Notes: a model not told the origin generated them from the sequence alone. A DNA stretch of 64,000 bases from Streptomyces sp. NA02950 (GCF_013364155.1 NZ_CP054916.1:620001-684000), one strand, 5' to 3'. Shown: positions 39,874-50,548, numbered from the stretch's first letter. A program made the numbers and translations.

Positions 39874-40872
39874 ATGCATCGTGTCGCCGTTCTGGCCGTC
39901 CCTGCGGTCAAGCCCTTCGACCTGTCCATGCCGTCGACCCTGCTCAGCGCCGTCGAACTTGAGGGACGCCCCGGCTATGAGGTGACGGTGTGCACCGTCA
40001 TGCCTGGTACGGTCGCCGCTTCCGGTGGTATCGAGGTAGTGATCCGGCACGGCCTGCAGGCCCTCGCGGCCGCGGACACGGTGATCGTCCCCTCGACCGC
40101 CAGCCGACATGACGCCGAGCCAGCCGCACTGGACGCCTTGCGGGAGGCGGCCGCCGCGGGAAAGCGCGTTGCCTCGATCTGCAGCGGCGCCTTCGTCCTC
40201 GCCCAGGCCGGGCTCCTCGACGGCCGTACTGCCACCACCCACTGGGCCCTCGCGGAGGAACTTCAGCGCGCCTACCCTGCGGTACGTGTAGACGCCGACC
40301 GGCTGTTCGCCGAGGACGGACGGATCGTCACCGGTGCGGGCTCCGCCGCCGGGATCGACCTGTGCCTACACCTGATCAGCTCCGACTATGGCGCGGCCGC
40401 GGCCAACGCGGCGGCCCGCGCCGCCGTCGTCACCCCGGTGCGCCACGGCGGGCAGGCGCAGTTCGTGCAGACCCCACTACCGGCCGAGACCGACTCCCCC
40501 TTGGATGCGGCCCGCATCTGGGCACTGCAGCACCTGGACCAGTCAATCTCTCTACACGACCTGGCCGGTCGGGCCAAGGTCAGTGTGCGGACCCTGACCC
40601 GCCGCTTCACAGCCGAGACAGGTGTGACCCCGTTCCAATGGCTGCTCCAGCAGCGGCTGCTGCGGGCCCGCGAGCTGCTGGAGACCACCGATCTCACCGT
40701 CGACCATGTGGCCAGCCGCAGCGGCCTCGGCTCCGGCGAGTCGCTCCGCCAGCACCTGAGCCGCCAGATCGGCATGACTCCGGCCGCTTACCGGAGCGCC
40801 TTCGCCCACCGCCCGGGCGTGAAGACCGGTCAGTGGCCGAACGTGACTCGGCCCGGACACGGCGTTTCATAG
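39874..40872 (+). CDS. GlxA-family regulator (DJ-1/PfpI domain + AraC HTH)
   Basis: 332 residues, ATG at 39874 with AAGGA. Residues ~1-170 form a DJ-1/PfpI domain, including the nucleophile-elbow region VASICSGAFVLAQAGLLDG and TTHWALAEELQRAYP. Residues ~210-320 carry two AraC HTHs: LDQSISLHDLAGRAKVSVRT LTRRF and LTVDHVASRSGLGSGESLRQ. This architecture is common in Streptomyces, usually next to the gene it controls. The divergent NmrA-like oxidoreductase is the obvious candidate. Confidence 0.95.
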   Translation: MHRVAVLAVPAVKPFDLSMPSTLLSAVELEGRPGYEVTVCTVMPGTVAASGGIEVVIRHGLQALAAADTVIVPSTASRHDAEPAALDALREAAAAGKRVASICSGAFVLAQAGLLDGRTATTHWALAEELQRAYPAVRVDADRLFAEDGRIVTGAGSAAGIDLCLHLISSDYGAAAANAAARAAVVTPVRHGGQAQFVQTPLPAETDSPLDAARIWALQHLDQSISLHDLAGRAKVSVRTLTRRFTAETGVTPFQWLLQQRLLRARELLETTDLTVDHVASRSGLGSGESLRQHLSRQIGMTPAAYRSAFAHRPGVKTGQWPNVTRPGHGVS

Positions 40873-41309
40873 GTGGTCGCCTGTGAAACACCATTGGGAT
40901 CGGCGGAAAGCCGCCAGCGCCGAATCCTCGGCCGCAGCAGCCGTCGCCGCGGGACCAGGACAGCCAGCACCCGGGAGGTCGGCGGAGGTGACCGCCACCT
41001 CGGCGTAGCCGCCACTGTCGACGCTCGTGAGCGCGGCCACCGGCTGTCCGGCGGTCAGGCCCTCGACGCCGTCACCGAGGGCTCGGATCCGGCCGGCCAC
41101 CTCGATACCGGGTACGAAGGGCAGCGGCACACCGACCACCCCCGCGCCGGTAGAGGACTTCGGCGAAATAGGCGCCCCGCGTACGCCACGTCGATGGCGC
41201 CCTGTCCCGGCCCGGGCTCGGGGATCGGCACGGTGGCGACGGGGAGCACATCGGCCTCGCCGAACTCGAGGATGGTCACTGCCTTCATCTGCGGCTCGCT
41301 GCTGTTCAT
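40867..41309 (-). pseudogene. Quinone oxidoreductase / zinc-type alcohol dehydrogenase, N-terminal relic
   Basis: From ATG 41309 one frame reads MKAVTILEFGEADVLPVATV and PGQGAIDVAYAG. A frame change near 41165 leads to VPLPFVPGIEVAGRIRALGD, GVEGLTAGQPVAALTSVDSG and GYAEVAVTSADL, the GroES-like domain of NADPH:quinone reductases. After about residue 105 the sequence degenerates, and the nucleotide-binding domain is absent. Confidence 0.75.
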
Positions 41310-41354
41310 GTCGTCGACCCCGGGGCCACCGGCAGCACTGCGGGCAGTGTCCGT

Positions 41355-42224
41355 TCATCCTGGGTGTGGCACCACCAGGCTGTGCTGCCGCATCAGCGTC
41401 TCCAGCCGCCGCTGGGTCTCCGTACCGGGGCGCGGGTTGTGCAGGATCAGGTGGTGCCCGGGGTGTTCGGGCAGGGGAAGCAGCGTGGCGCCGAAGACCA
41501 TCGCTCCGGCCTCGTAGTAATCGACCGCCTTCACCGCGCTGGTGTGCTCGGCCACATCGTGGCGCGCACCACAGCTCGGCGAACTCGCAGCTGACCGCGG
41601 CCAGGTCAGCGGCGACGCGGCCGAACTCCGGATCGTCCGGGGTAGCGCGCCACGTCGGGCCCGGAAGGCGGCGGCCACGTCGGGTGCGGTCTCCGCCCAG
41701 TGCTGGTGCAGCACCCGGTAGCGGACGTTGGTGAAGAAGGAGACCAGACAGTTGTGGTCGCTCTCGCTGTAGCCGAACACCCCGCGCACCGCGTCGTTGA
41801 CGGCGGTGAAGTTCCCGTGGCGGCCGCGCATGCAGCCGGGCCGCGGGGACCAGGCGTCCAGCAGCCGCCGCATCTCGGGCGCGACCGCCACGGACGGCGC
41901 GGCGGCGGCCTGCGGCGGGTTGAACCCGCCAGGCGGTACAGATGGGCGCGCTCGGCCGAGTCCAGCAGCAGTACCCGGGCGATCGCGTCGAGGACCTGCT
42001 CGGCCACCTTGATGTCGCGCCCCTGCTCCAGCCACGTGTACCAGGACACTCCGACCCCTGCCGGCCCCGCGGCCTCCTCAGCGCCGCAGACCCGGTGTGC
42101 GCCGTCGGCCCCCGTCCGGCATGCCGACATCAGCCGGTGAGACGCGGGCTCGGCGGCTGCGCAGGAATTCCCGCAGCGCGGTGCGGCGTCGTCGCGGGGC
42201 AGGGAGGCGTCAGGGCTCGCCATG
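41355..42224 (-). pseudogene. XRE/MmyB-type regulator, decayed
   Basis: Fragments in three frames: GVGVSWYTWLEQGRDIKVAE and RVLLLDSAERAHLYRLAG (HTH end), then PEMRRLLDAWSPRPGCMRGR HGNFTAVNDAVRGVFGYSES and FFTNVRYRVLHQHWAETAPD. The end is FGATLLPLPEHPGHHLILHN up to the stop at 41355. Order and content are those of an MmyB-domain regulator like that at 19277-20164. Several frameshifts; no intact start. Confidence 0.75.
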
Positions 42225-42285
42225 GGCCAAACTGAACAACGCGATCGCCTCACCCGGTTCTGACGGGTAGCGCATACTGCACGGT

Positions 42286-43026
42286 GTGGCGACCTACAAC
42301 AGCATCGGTACGACGTACGCTCACACCCGGCGACCGGATCCCCGCATCGCCGCCAGGATCCATCAAGCTCTCGGTGGTGCTGCCACCGTGATCAACGTGG
42401 GGGCCGGTACCGGCTCCTATGAACCGTCACAGACGGTGCTCGCTGTGGAACCCAGCTCCGTGATGATCGCTCAGCGTCCGGCCGGATCCGCGCGGGCCCT
42501 GGAAGCGTCCGCGGAGTCGATCCCTGTCGCTGACGACTCGGCCGACGCGGCGATGGCCCTCCTGACCGTGCACCACTGGGGCGACCTGGAAGCCGGTATC
42601 GGGGAGCTTCTCCGCATAGCCCGGCAGCGGATCGTCATCCTCACCTGGGACTACACCATCAGCCGCGGATTCTGGCTGCTGGAAGAGTACCTGCCCGAGG
42701 CAGCCGCGCTCGACGACACACGAGCCGTCGCGATCGACCGCCTGGTCACGCTGTTGGGCGGCGCCCGCGTCGAGACCGTCCCCGTCCCGCACGACTGCAC
42801 CGACGGATTCCTCGCCGCGTTCTGGCGCCGACCCGAGGCATATCTCGATCCGGAAGTGCGGGCCGGTATCTCGGTGTTCGCCCAGACCGGCGACGAGGTG
42901 CTCCGACCGGGCCTGGCCCGGCTGTCCGACGACCTGTCCTCCGGCCGATGGCACCGACGTCATGCCGACCTGCTCGACCGTGAAGCACTCGATGTCGGCT
43001 ACCGGCTCCTCGTGGCCGACCTGTAG
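42286..43026 (+). CDS. Class I SAM-dependent methyltransferase
   Basis: 246 residues from GTG at 42286. N-terminal YNSIGTTYAHTRRPDPRI is typical of UbiE/COQ5-like methyltransferases in Streptomyces. SAM-binding motif I is VINVGAGTGSYEP, motif II VLAVEPSSVMI, with MALLTVHHWGDLEAGIGELL in the post-motif region. The C-terminal half (residues ~125-246) has WRRPEAYLDPEVRAGISVFA, seen in relatives annotated only as methyltransferase. Substrate unknown. Followed 18 bases later by the nucleotidyltransferase gene, so probably co-transcribed. Confidence 0.9.
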   Translation: MATYNSIGTTYAHTRRPDPRIAARIHQALGGAATVINVGAGTGSYEPSQTVLAVEPSSVMIAQRPAGSARALEASAESIPVADDSADAAMALLTVHHWGDLEAGIGELLRIARQRIVILTWDYTISRGFWLLEEYLPEAAALDDTRAVAIDRLVTLLGGARVETVPVPHDCTDGFLAAFWRRPEAYLDPEVRAGISVFAQTGDEVLRPGLARLSDDLSSGRWHRRHADLLDREALDVGYRLLVADL

Positions 43027-43044
43027 ACCGGTGGAGGGGAGCGG

Positions 43045-43845
43045 ATGATCCACCCACTCGAAGAGCCGCGGTCTCTGCCCCCTGAGCTCCATGCCTACCT
43101 GGGGGAACTCGTCCGGCGCGCACGCGCGGTGTGCGGACCCCATCTGGTGAGTGTGTTCGCGGTCGGTTCCCTCGCGCTGGAGGACTACTGGCACGGGCGC
43201 AGCGATGTCGATGTGACGGTCGTCGTGGAGCCGTCACTGTCCGGATCGGCTCTGCACGACCTGGCCGCGGCCCTCGCCCACCCCGATCTGTTGTGCCCCG
43301 CGGCGGGGCTGGAGCTGGTGGTCTACGGGACGGATTTCGTCGGCCGTCCCTCCGGTGAAGCGGGGTACCTTCTGGACCTCAACACCGGTCCGCTGCTGCC
43401 GGACCGGCTCAGCTTCGAGGCGGCGCGGTCCCCGTCGTTCTGGTACGTCATCGACCGCTCCGTCGCCCATCAGGCCGGACTCTCGCTGTTCGGCCGCCCC
43501 GCACGGGAGGTGGTCGCCGCACCGGATCGCCCGGATGTGCTCGCCGCGGTCCGCGCTTCGGTCCGTGAGCACAGCGACGGCGAAGGCCACCTCGCGGACA
43601 ACCGTGTACTCAACGGCTGCCGTGCGGTGGTGTTCTGCCGTACGGGTCGCTGGATGGCCAAGCGCGGGGCGGCACAGGACATCGCTACGGCGGAGGAGGG
43701 ATTCCGGCCGCTCATCGAGGCCGCCGTGCACAGCTTCGAGCGGCCCCGTTCATCCGCGGTCCCGCTGCCCACCGCCGAGGTGCGCGCGTTCCTGGCGTGG
43801 GTTCGCGAACGTGTCGACGAGGCGGCCCGGGCGGACGGGCGCTGA
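43045..43845 (+). CDS. AadA/ANT(3'')-like nucleotidyltransferase (DUF4111 type)
   Basis: 266 residues; ATG at 43045 with GGAGGGGAGCGG upstream. Nucleotidyltransferase core: FAVGSLALEDYWHGRSDVDV, with GS at 41-42 and metal-binding D54 and D56. The C-terminal half has the helical DUF4111-like domain, with LNGCRAVVFCRTGRWMAKRG as in spectinomycin/streptomycin adenylyltransferases. It could adenylylate an aminoglycoside, but many Streptomyces relatives are uncharacterised and GRSDVDV alone does not prove resistance. Confidence 0.85.
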   Translation: MIHPLEEPRSLPPELHAYLGELVRRARAVCGPHLVSVFAVGSLALEDYWHGRSDVDVTVVVEPSLSGSALHDLAAALAHPDLLCPAAGLELVVYGTDFVGRPSGEAGYLLDLNTGPLLPDRLSFEAARSPSFWYVIDRSVAHQAGLSLFGRPAREVVAAPDRPDVLAAVRASVREHSDGEGHLADNRVLNGCRAVVFCRTGRWMAKRGAAQDIATAEEGFRPLIEAAVHSFERPRSSAVPLPTAEVRAFLAWVRERVDEAARADGR

Positions 43846-43921
43846 GCGTCGTCGGGCATGGTCACCGCTTGCGGCAGCCATGGTCGGCCCTGGGCCAGGG
43901 CGGTACGCCTAGACTTCCGGC

Positions 43922-44308
43922 ATGGAAGAGACCTGGCTGGAACGGCTCGGTACCGGCAAGTATCTGCTCCTCACCAGCTACCGCAAGGACGGTTCGACCG
44001 TCGCCACCCCGGTCTGGGTGGTGCCCGACGGGCCGGCGCTGGGGGTATGGACGGCCACCGACTCGTGGAAGGTGAAGCGGATCCGCAACCGCCGCGATGT
44101 CCTGGTGGGCCCGTGCGACGTGCGCGGCAACCCCACGGGCGAACAGCTGCCCGCCATCGCCGGGATCTGCGACGCGGCCACCACCGAGCGCTATCGTGGA
44201 CTCGTGGCGCGCAAGTACGGCATGCTCGGCCGGCTCACCCTCGTGGGCAGCCGGCTGCGGCGCGGCAAGACGGGCACGGTGGGCATCCGTATCTCGGCGG
44301 AGCCCTGA
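43922..44308 (+). CDS. PPOX-class F420-dependent oxidoreductase
   Basis: 128 residues; ATG at 43922. Split-barrel FMN/F420 protein with [45 protein letters not shown] and RGNPTG, the recognised F420 PPOX pattern. These enzymes reduce a range of small molecules with F420H2. Independent promoter likely in the 76-base gap before it. Confidence 0.9.
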   Translation: MEETWLERLGTGKYLLLTSYRKDGSTVATPVWVVPDGPALGVWTATDSWKVKRIRNRRDVLVGPCDVRGNPTGEQLPAIAGICDAATTERYRGLVARKYGMLGRLTLVGSRLRRGKTGTVGIRISAEP

Positions 44309-44339
44309 CGCACCGTCCCCCCCGGCGGTGTCTCCCCGG

Positions 44340-45000
44340 CGGTGTGGAGCGCACCCCTCGGTCAGCCGCTACCCGGGGCCGTCCGTCGGGCCGTGGATGC
44401 GGCGGTGGGCCCGGCCGGTGACATCGCCTTCCGGCCCGAGCTGATCTTCCAGTACGACCGGCGCGGCGGGCACGGCCCGCTGCCCGCGTGCGCGGCCGCC
44501 GGCCCCGGCGGCTCGTACAGCTACGGCTGGCGGGGGCAACGGGAAGGCGCGGGGCACCGCCGACACCGGACAGGTCACGGTGCCGCTGGCGGCGGTCACC
44601 GGACGGCACGTCTTCGGGGTGGGTCCGGTGCCGGTCGTGGTGAGCACCGAGGTGACCTTCACCTACCGCTTCACCGCCGGCGGACCCATCGTGCTTGACG
44701 CCGACCAGCGCACCACCGGATCGTTCGCCGTCGGCGCCCGGTACGACCGTACGCACGGCTGGCGGGCGCTCCACGAGGCGCGCCAGCGGACCAAGGGCGG
44801 CACACCCCGCGTTCAGGGCGCGGCCAGCGCGACGGCCCGTGCCGGCGTGCGCCCAGGTGTTCCTGTACGACACCGCGGGAGTGGGCGGGGATCTCTCGGT
44901 GCACCTGACCGGACGGGCCGCGGCGGCCACCCGGGGCCGGGCCCCGGCGTGGGCGCTCAGTGCGGGCTACGACCTCGGGACGGAGCTGATGCTCCACTGA
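44340..45000 (+). pseudogene. Secreted or surface protein relic, frameshifted
   Basis: Three frames in sequence: AAVGPAGDIAFRPELIFQYD, then VPLAAVTGRHVFGVGPVPVV VSTEVTFTYRFTAGGPIVLD, then AQVFLYDTAGVGGDLSVHLT up to a stop at 45000. The beta-rich alternating pattern suggests a secreted domain; the family is not known to me. At least two frame changes are needed and the 5' end is missing. Confidence 0.55.
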
Positions 45001-45127
45001 AGATCTTCGGCATCCGGATCGCCGATCTCGAACCACGCCGTTCGCCCTGCACGACGAGCGGAAGCTCTTCGGGCGCGGAAAACTGCCCCCGGCCTGAACC
45101 CGCGGTACGCGGACCACACCGGCCGAC

Positions 45128-45169
45128 CGAAGGCGCCTGCCCGGGTACAACCCGGTGCAGGCGCCTTCG
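45128..45169. terminator. Strong hairpin between convergent units
   Basis: Arms 45128-45146 and 45150-45169 pair over 19 positions with one bulged base and an ACA loop; the core is CGAAGGCGCCTGC / GCAGGCGCCTTCG. It lies between the plus-strand relic ending at 45000 and the minus-strand gene ending at 45246. Confidence 0.75.
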
Positions 45170-45245
45170 CCGTCGCCCCCCGCGGAAGGGCCGGGTCACG
45201 GTGTTCGCGCGGGGCCAGGGGAAGCGGACGAGCGGACCGCCGTGG

Positions 45246-46970
45246 TCAGGGGGCCATTTCGTAGGCTCCGGCCAGCGCTTCGACACGCTCCCAGACGCGG
45301 GCCGAGCGGGCCTCGTCGACGACCGGGCGCCGGACCGCGTCCAGTGCCCAGCGCTGCTGGTCCGCGGTGGCGGAGTCCTTGCCGTGCAGTTCGACGGCGT
45401 ATGCGGAGAAGTCGCGTACGAAGACCGCGAACAGCTCGTCGAGCACGTTCTCCTCGACGCCGGTCAGGCGCCCCTGCTCCAGGATCAGCTGGCCGTACAC
45501 CACCACGGCGAAGAGCTGGCCGACGGCGAGGAGGAGGTCCAGGTCCTCGCTCTGCTCCTCGCCGGGGGCGGCGGTCCTGACGAACTCGCACAGGGCGTCC
45601 GCCTGTTCGCGGAAGCGGCCGACGTTGGGGATGTGAGCATACGCGTCGTAGGCGGTGCGCCAGTCGTGGAAGCGTATGGAACCCAGGCCACGGGCCGGGC
45701 CCTGCCGGAAGAGGAACGCGTCGTCGGCCGCGTCCAGGCGGGTCGGTACGGGCGCGTAGTCGGCCGGGGCCAGCAGGTGGTTGCCCATGAACTTCAGGAT
45801 CAGGGCAAGGTTGACGTGGACGGTGCCCTCCAGCTTGGGCAGCCCCCGGATCTCGGACGAGGCCTGGGCGAAGTAGGTGTCCTTCTCGAAGCCCTTCGCG
45901 GCGATGACGTCCCACATCAGGTCGATGACCTTCTCGCCCTCGGTGGTCACCTTCATCTTCGTCATCGGGTTGAAGAGGAGGTAGCGGCGGTCGTCGGGGC
46001 CCGCGGAGCGGAAGTAGTCGACGGCTCGGTCGCTGAACAGCTTCATCCCGACGAGACGGACGTAGGCGTCGGCCAGTTCGCGGCGCACGTGCGGGAAGGC
46101 GGTCACGGGACGGCCGTAGAGGATGCGGTGGTGGGCGTGGCTGACGGCCTCGTACATCGCGTGCTCGCAGATGCCGACCGAGGCGGTGCAGAGGTTGAAC
46201 TTGCCGACGTTGACGGTGTTGAGGGCGGCGTCGAAGGCGGCACGGCCGGTGTGCAGTACGTCGTCGGGGCCGACGGGGTAGTTCTCGAGGCGGAACTCGC
46301 TGACGTACTTCGAGGAGTCGACCACGTTCTTCACGAGGTGGTACGCCGGGTGGCGGCTGTCGGCGGCGAAGAAGACGTAGCCGTCGGGGCCCTCGACGTC
46401 GGTGCGCCGGCCGAAGACGGAGACGAGCCCGGCGGCGTTGCCGTTGCCGATGTAGTACTTGGAGCCGCTGGCCAGGAAGCCGCCGTCGCCGTCCGGCGCC
46501 AGCAGCATGTCGGTGGAGTAGATGTCGGCGCCGTGGGCCTTCTCGGACAGGCCGAAGGCGAACACCTCGCCCTGGGAGAGGAGTTCGGCCGCCCGAGTGC
46601 GGGCGGTGGCGTTGTCGCTCTGCCAGACCGGGCCGAGTCCGAGGATGGTGACCTGCCAGGCGTACCAGTAGTCCAGCCCGTAGAAGCCGAAGATCTCGTT
46701 GAGGGCGGCTATCCGGGCGGTGTCCCAGCGCTTGTCCGCCTGCCCGGCGCCGGAGGCCGAGGCCGGGGTGAGGAAGGTCGCGAAGAGTCCTTCCTTGGCG
46801 GAGAACGCGAGGAAGTCCGCCAGCCACGCACGCGTGCGGTAGTCCTCGATCAGTCGGCGCTTGCCGCGGTCCTCGAACCAGTCGACGGTGGCGCGCAGCA
46901 GCCTGCGGGTCTCGGGGTCGAAGTGTGCCGGGTCATAGGTGCGCGGGTTGAACAGCAGTGCGTCGGCCAC
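45246..46970 (-). CDS. Acyl-CoA dehydrogenase/oxidase-family flavoprotein
   Basis: 574 residues from GTG at 46970 (GAAAGG ahead). N-terminal helical domain with RATVDWFEDRGKRRLIEDYR, a middle beta domain with FAFGLSEKAHGADIYSTDML and SGSKYYIGNGNAAGLVSVFG, then the C-terminal four-helix domain with NLCTASVGICEHAMYEAVSH and TTEGEKVIDLMWDVIAAKGF. The length and second helical domain are more like acyl-CoA oxidases than the ~380-residue dehydrogenases. Substrate chain unknown. The PadR regulator gene lies 146 bases upstream on the same strand. Confidence 0.9.
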   Translation of the reverse strand: MADALLFNPRTYDPAHFDPETRRLLRATVDWFEDRGKRRLIEDYRTRAWLADFLAFSAKEGLFATFLTPASASGAGQADKRWDTARIAALNEIFGFYGLDYWYAWQVTILGLGPVWQSDNATARTRAAELLSQGEVFAFGLSEKAHGADIYSTDMLLAPDGDGGFLASGSKYYIGNGNAAGLVSVFGRRTDVEGPDGYVFFAADSRHPAYHLVKNVVDSSKYVSEFRLENYPVGPDDVLHTGRAAFDAALNTVNVGKFNLCTASVGICEHAMYEAVSHAHHRILYGRPVTAFPHVRRELADAYVRLVGMKLFSDRAVDYFRSAGPDDRRYLLFNPMTKMKVTTEGEKVIDLMWDVIAAKGFEKDTYFAQASSEIRGLPKLEGTVHVNLALILKFMGNHLLAPADYAPVPTRLDAADDAFLFRQGPARGLGSIRFHDWRTAYDAYAHIPNVGRFREQADALCEFVRTAAPGEEQSEDLDLLLAVGQLFAVVVYGQLILEQGRLTGVEENVLDELFAVFVRDFSAYAVELHGKDSATADQQRWALDAVRRPVVDEARSARVWERVEALAGAYEMAP

Positions 46971-47078
46971 GGGGGTCGCCTTTCCGGCTTGAGGGTTGCG
47001 GGGGTGGGTGGAGCGGGTTGTGGCGGATGAGGGCATGCGGGACGGCCCGGGCGGCGGACGCATCGAGGCCCCGGGGGT

Positions 47079-47130
47079 CAGCGCTCGGGTTCAGCGCTCG
47101 GGTTCAGCACTCGGGTTCAGCGCTCGGGTT
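47079..47130. repeat. Four tandem 13-bp units (CAGCGCTCGGGTT)
   Basis: Units 47079-47091, 47092-47104, 47105-47117 (one mismatch) and 47118-47130. The PadR stop codon (47117-47119) falls at the junction of units 3 and 4, so unit number changes the PadR C-terminus or the distance to the next gene. Confidence 0.9.
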
Positions 47131-47686
47131 CGCGCTCCGGACGGAGCCGGTGGAGCGTGGCGAGTACGTCGTCCAGCCAGTCGAGCGTCATCCGCTCGTA
47201 CGCGATACCGCCGCGCAGCACGACGTGCTGGAGCGTCTGCCCGGCGGTGGGCGTCTCCGGGGCGTCGGGGCCGGTGAAGTCCCGTCGTTCACCTGCCAGA
47301 TAGCGGGCGAGCCGGTCGCTGTGCGTCCGGCGGTGCCGTTCGACCTCGCTGATCAGCGCGGCCGGGTCGTCGAAGGCCGCGCCGCGGATCTTCACTGCGA
47401 GGTCGTGCCGCACGCTCTCGGGTTCGATCGGCTCGTGCAGCCACTGGGACAGGGCTGCCCGGCCGGGCTCGGCGACGGAGTACTCCCTCTTGTCCGGCCG
47501 GGCCTGCTGCGGCACATCGCGGGCCCCGATCCAGCCATCGCTCTCCATGCGCTTGAGAACGCGGTAGATCTGCTGGTGGCTGGCGGTCCAGAAGTAACCG
47601 ATGGACCGCTCGAACCGCCGGGCCAGCTCATAGCCGGATCCCGGCTGCTCCAGCAGGGAGACGAGGATCGCGTGTTCGAGCGCCAT
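47117..47686 (-). CDS. PadR-family transcriptional regulator
   Basis: 189 residues; ATG at 47686. Winged helix typical of PadR: LEHAILVSLLEQPGSGYELA RRFE, then FWTASHQQIYRVLKRMESDG WI. The C-terminal dimerisation domain (PADR-like Vir_act_alpha_C) includes ESVRHDLAVKIRGAAFDD and EVERHRRTHSDRLARYLAGE. A 20-bp palindrome immediately upstream indicates autoregulation. The downstream acyl-CoA oxidase-like gene is the likely target. Ends in Glu/Arg within the tandem repeat. Confidence 0.95.
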   Translation of the reverse strand: MALEHAILVSLLEQPGSGYELARRFERSIGYFWTASHQQIYRVLKRMESDGWIGARDVPQQARPDKREYSVAEPGRAALSQWLHEPIEPESVRHDLAVKIRGAAFDDPAALISEVERHRRTHSDRLARYLAGERRDFTGPDAPETPTAGQTLQHVVLRGGIAYERMTLDWLDDVLATLHRLRPEREPER

Positions 47687-47698
47687 GCCCCGATCCTG

Positions 47699-47718
47699 CT
47701 ATGCAACTCGTTGCATAG
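47699..47718. promoter_or_regulatory. PadR operator palindrome
   Basis: CTATGCAAC-TC-GTTGCATAG, a perfect 9+2+9 inverted repeat, 12 bases upstream of the PadR start codon. ATGCAA/TTGCAT half-sites are typical of PadR-type binding. Confidence 0.8.
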
Positions 47719-47778
47719 CAAGGGAGACCGCTCGGAATGAGGCACGGCTCACCCTCGGCCGGACGGGGCACCATGACC

Positions 47779-47815
47779 GAGCGGGTCCCGGACCGTTCCG
47801 GTCCGGGACCCGCTC
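47779..47815. terminator. 17-bp perfect hairpin, terminator of the FkbM gene
   Basis: GAGCGGGTCCCGGACCG (47779-47795) and its exact complement (47799-47815) with a TTC loop, 42 bases beyond the stop of the minus-strand FkbM gene. Confidence 0.8.
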
Positions 47816-47857
47816 CGAGGCCGGGCACCCGTAGGGCCCGGCGGAACCGCCGTCGAT

Positions 47858-48847
47858 TCACCGGGGGGCGGCGGCCGCGCGCATCATGACGCAGTCGAAC
47901 TCCACCACCCGGCCCGTCGTCGCCTCACGGGTCACCGGATACATGCCCGTGATCTCGAACCCGCCGTTCTCGTACACGGCGATGGCCTCGCTCATCCGCG
48001 GGCTGCCTTCGTAGAGCTGTAGCGCCGCCACCTCCGACTGCATCCCCACGAAGTCGCCGATCCGGTCCCCGGCGCCCGCGAACACCTCCAGGTCGTACCC
48101 CTGGGTGTCCATCTTCAGATAGGGCCGGGGCTCGGCCAGGTCGGCCAGCGCCTTGTCCATCACGCCGTCCAGCCTGCGGATCTCGATCTCCTCGGTGCGC
48201 GTCTTGGCGAACCGCCGATAGCGGCCCTTGCCGTAGTCGCTGGGCGGGAGCAGCGAGTTCATGGTGTTCCAGTCCACGTGGATGGACTCCGCGGCGTCCT
48301 GGCGTCCGAGGCCGAAGGGGTACACCCACCATTGGGGATCGGACTCCGCGGCCGCCGCCAGCTTCGCGAACGCCTCCTTGGTGGGCTCGAAAGAAACGAT
48401 CCTGCCCGTGTAGCCGAGCCGGCGCAGGCTCTTCGCGTACTGGCCGGAATTGGCCCCGACGTCGAAGACGCAGTTCACGCCGTACTTCTCCAGCACCCCG
48501 GCCACATGGTGAGCACACAGATACGCGGCCGCCGCAAGCTGGACAGCTCGTTCATCGGCCGAACCGCTCTCCTCGAGGAGGAGCACGGACCCGGTGTCAC
48601 CGAGCGGAACGTTCCTCCACGGTCCGGGCGGGTCACCACGGTCGCGGGCGACCGCCCACATGCCCGCTCGCATCCGCGTCACCGCGTACGTGCCGCTGCC
48701 GCGGGTCACCAGATCGGCTCCCCGGCCCACGGGAACGCGCGTACGTTCACCGCGCCGGGACAGCACGGCCGTCCCCGAGCCGAGATCGAGCACATGCACT
48801 CCGAGCCGGGGAAGCACACGGAGCAGTCTTCTGTAAAGAGTCCTCAT
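47858..48847 (-). CDS. FkbM-family methyltransferase
   Basis: 329 residues from ATG at 48847. SAM site: CVFDVGANSGQYAKSLRRLG and RIVSFEPTKEAFAKLAAAA, then NTMNSLLPPSDYGKG and LKMDTQGYDLEVFAGAGD, the FkbM signature. The N-terminal ~100 residues are extra: HVLDLGSGTAVLSRR resembles a second, incomplete Rossmann start. FkbM enzymes methylate hydroxyls in polyketides, glycans or nucleoside antibiotics. No biosynthetic cluster is adjacent; it stands alone. Confidence 0.9.
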   Translation of the reverse strand: MRTLYRRLLRVLPRLGVHVLDLGSGTAVLSRRGERTRVPVGRGADLVTRGSGTYAVTRMRAGMWAVARDRGDPPGPWRNVPLGDTGSVLLLEESGSADERAVQLAAAAYLCAHHVAGVLEKYGVNCVFDVGANSGQYAKSLRRLGYTGRIVSFEPTKEAFAKLAAAAESDPQWWVYPFGLGRQDAAESIHVDWNTMNSLLPPSDYGKGRYRRFAKTRTEEIEIRRLDGVMDKALADLAEPRPYLKMDTQGYDLEVFAGAGDRIGDFVGMQSEVAALQLYEGSPRMSEAIAVYENGGFEITGMYPVTREATTGRVVEFDCVMMRAAAAPR

Positions 48848-48972
48848 TCAGCCAGCCTCGCAGGCATCAGCCGTCCCGGACCCCCCTTGCAGCCAATTAG
48901 CGCACATGCGCAGCTCCGCCCTCCCGGCTCGCGGGCACCCGGACCCGTCGGGAGCCCCATATGGAGCGGCCG

Positions 48973-49230
48973 TCAGTCAGCCGCCGGGTGGGAGTTTCCG
49001 TGAACCCGCAGGGCCTTGAGCGGCCCGGCATTGCCGTATCCGACCTGCTGGGCGATGTCCGTTTCGCTGAGGGCCGTGGTACGCCGCAGATGGTCGGCCC
49101 GCTCGGCGCGGAGCCGGCACCACGGCGCAGGGCGTGGTGTCCAGCCACTCGCGCACCCGGCGCTCCAGGGTCCGCCGGGTGGTGCCGACGGCGAGGGCGG
49201 CCGGGCCCGGTGTCCGGGCCGGCCTTGGCG
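48973..49230 (-). pseudogene. AraC/GlxA-type regulator, C-terminal relic
   Basis: Right to left: [20 protein letters not shown], a frame change, then [37 protein letters not shown]. These are the two HTHs of a GlxA-like AraC regulator. The domains ahead of them are absent, and translation stops at HPAAD (48973). Confidence 0.75.
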
Positions 49231-49246
49231 GAGCACCCGCGCGGCG

Positions 49247-50548
<1,302 letters not shown>

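Noticed and set aside
43045..43845. Naming the nucleotidyltransferase aadA
   Set aside because: The fold and metal residues fit, but many Streptomyces homologues have no shown resistance role, so no symbol is given.
44580..47030. An 816-codon plus-strand frame opposite the acyl-CoA oxidase-like gene
   Set aside because: Gly/Val/Glu/Asp-rich antisense shadow; the minus strand shows the three-domain acyl-CoA dehydrogenase fold.
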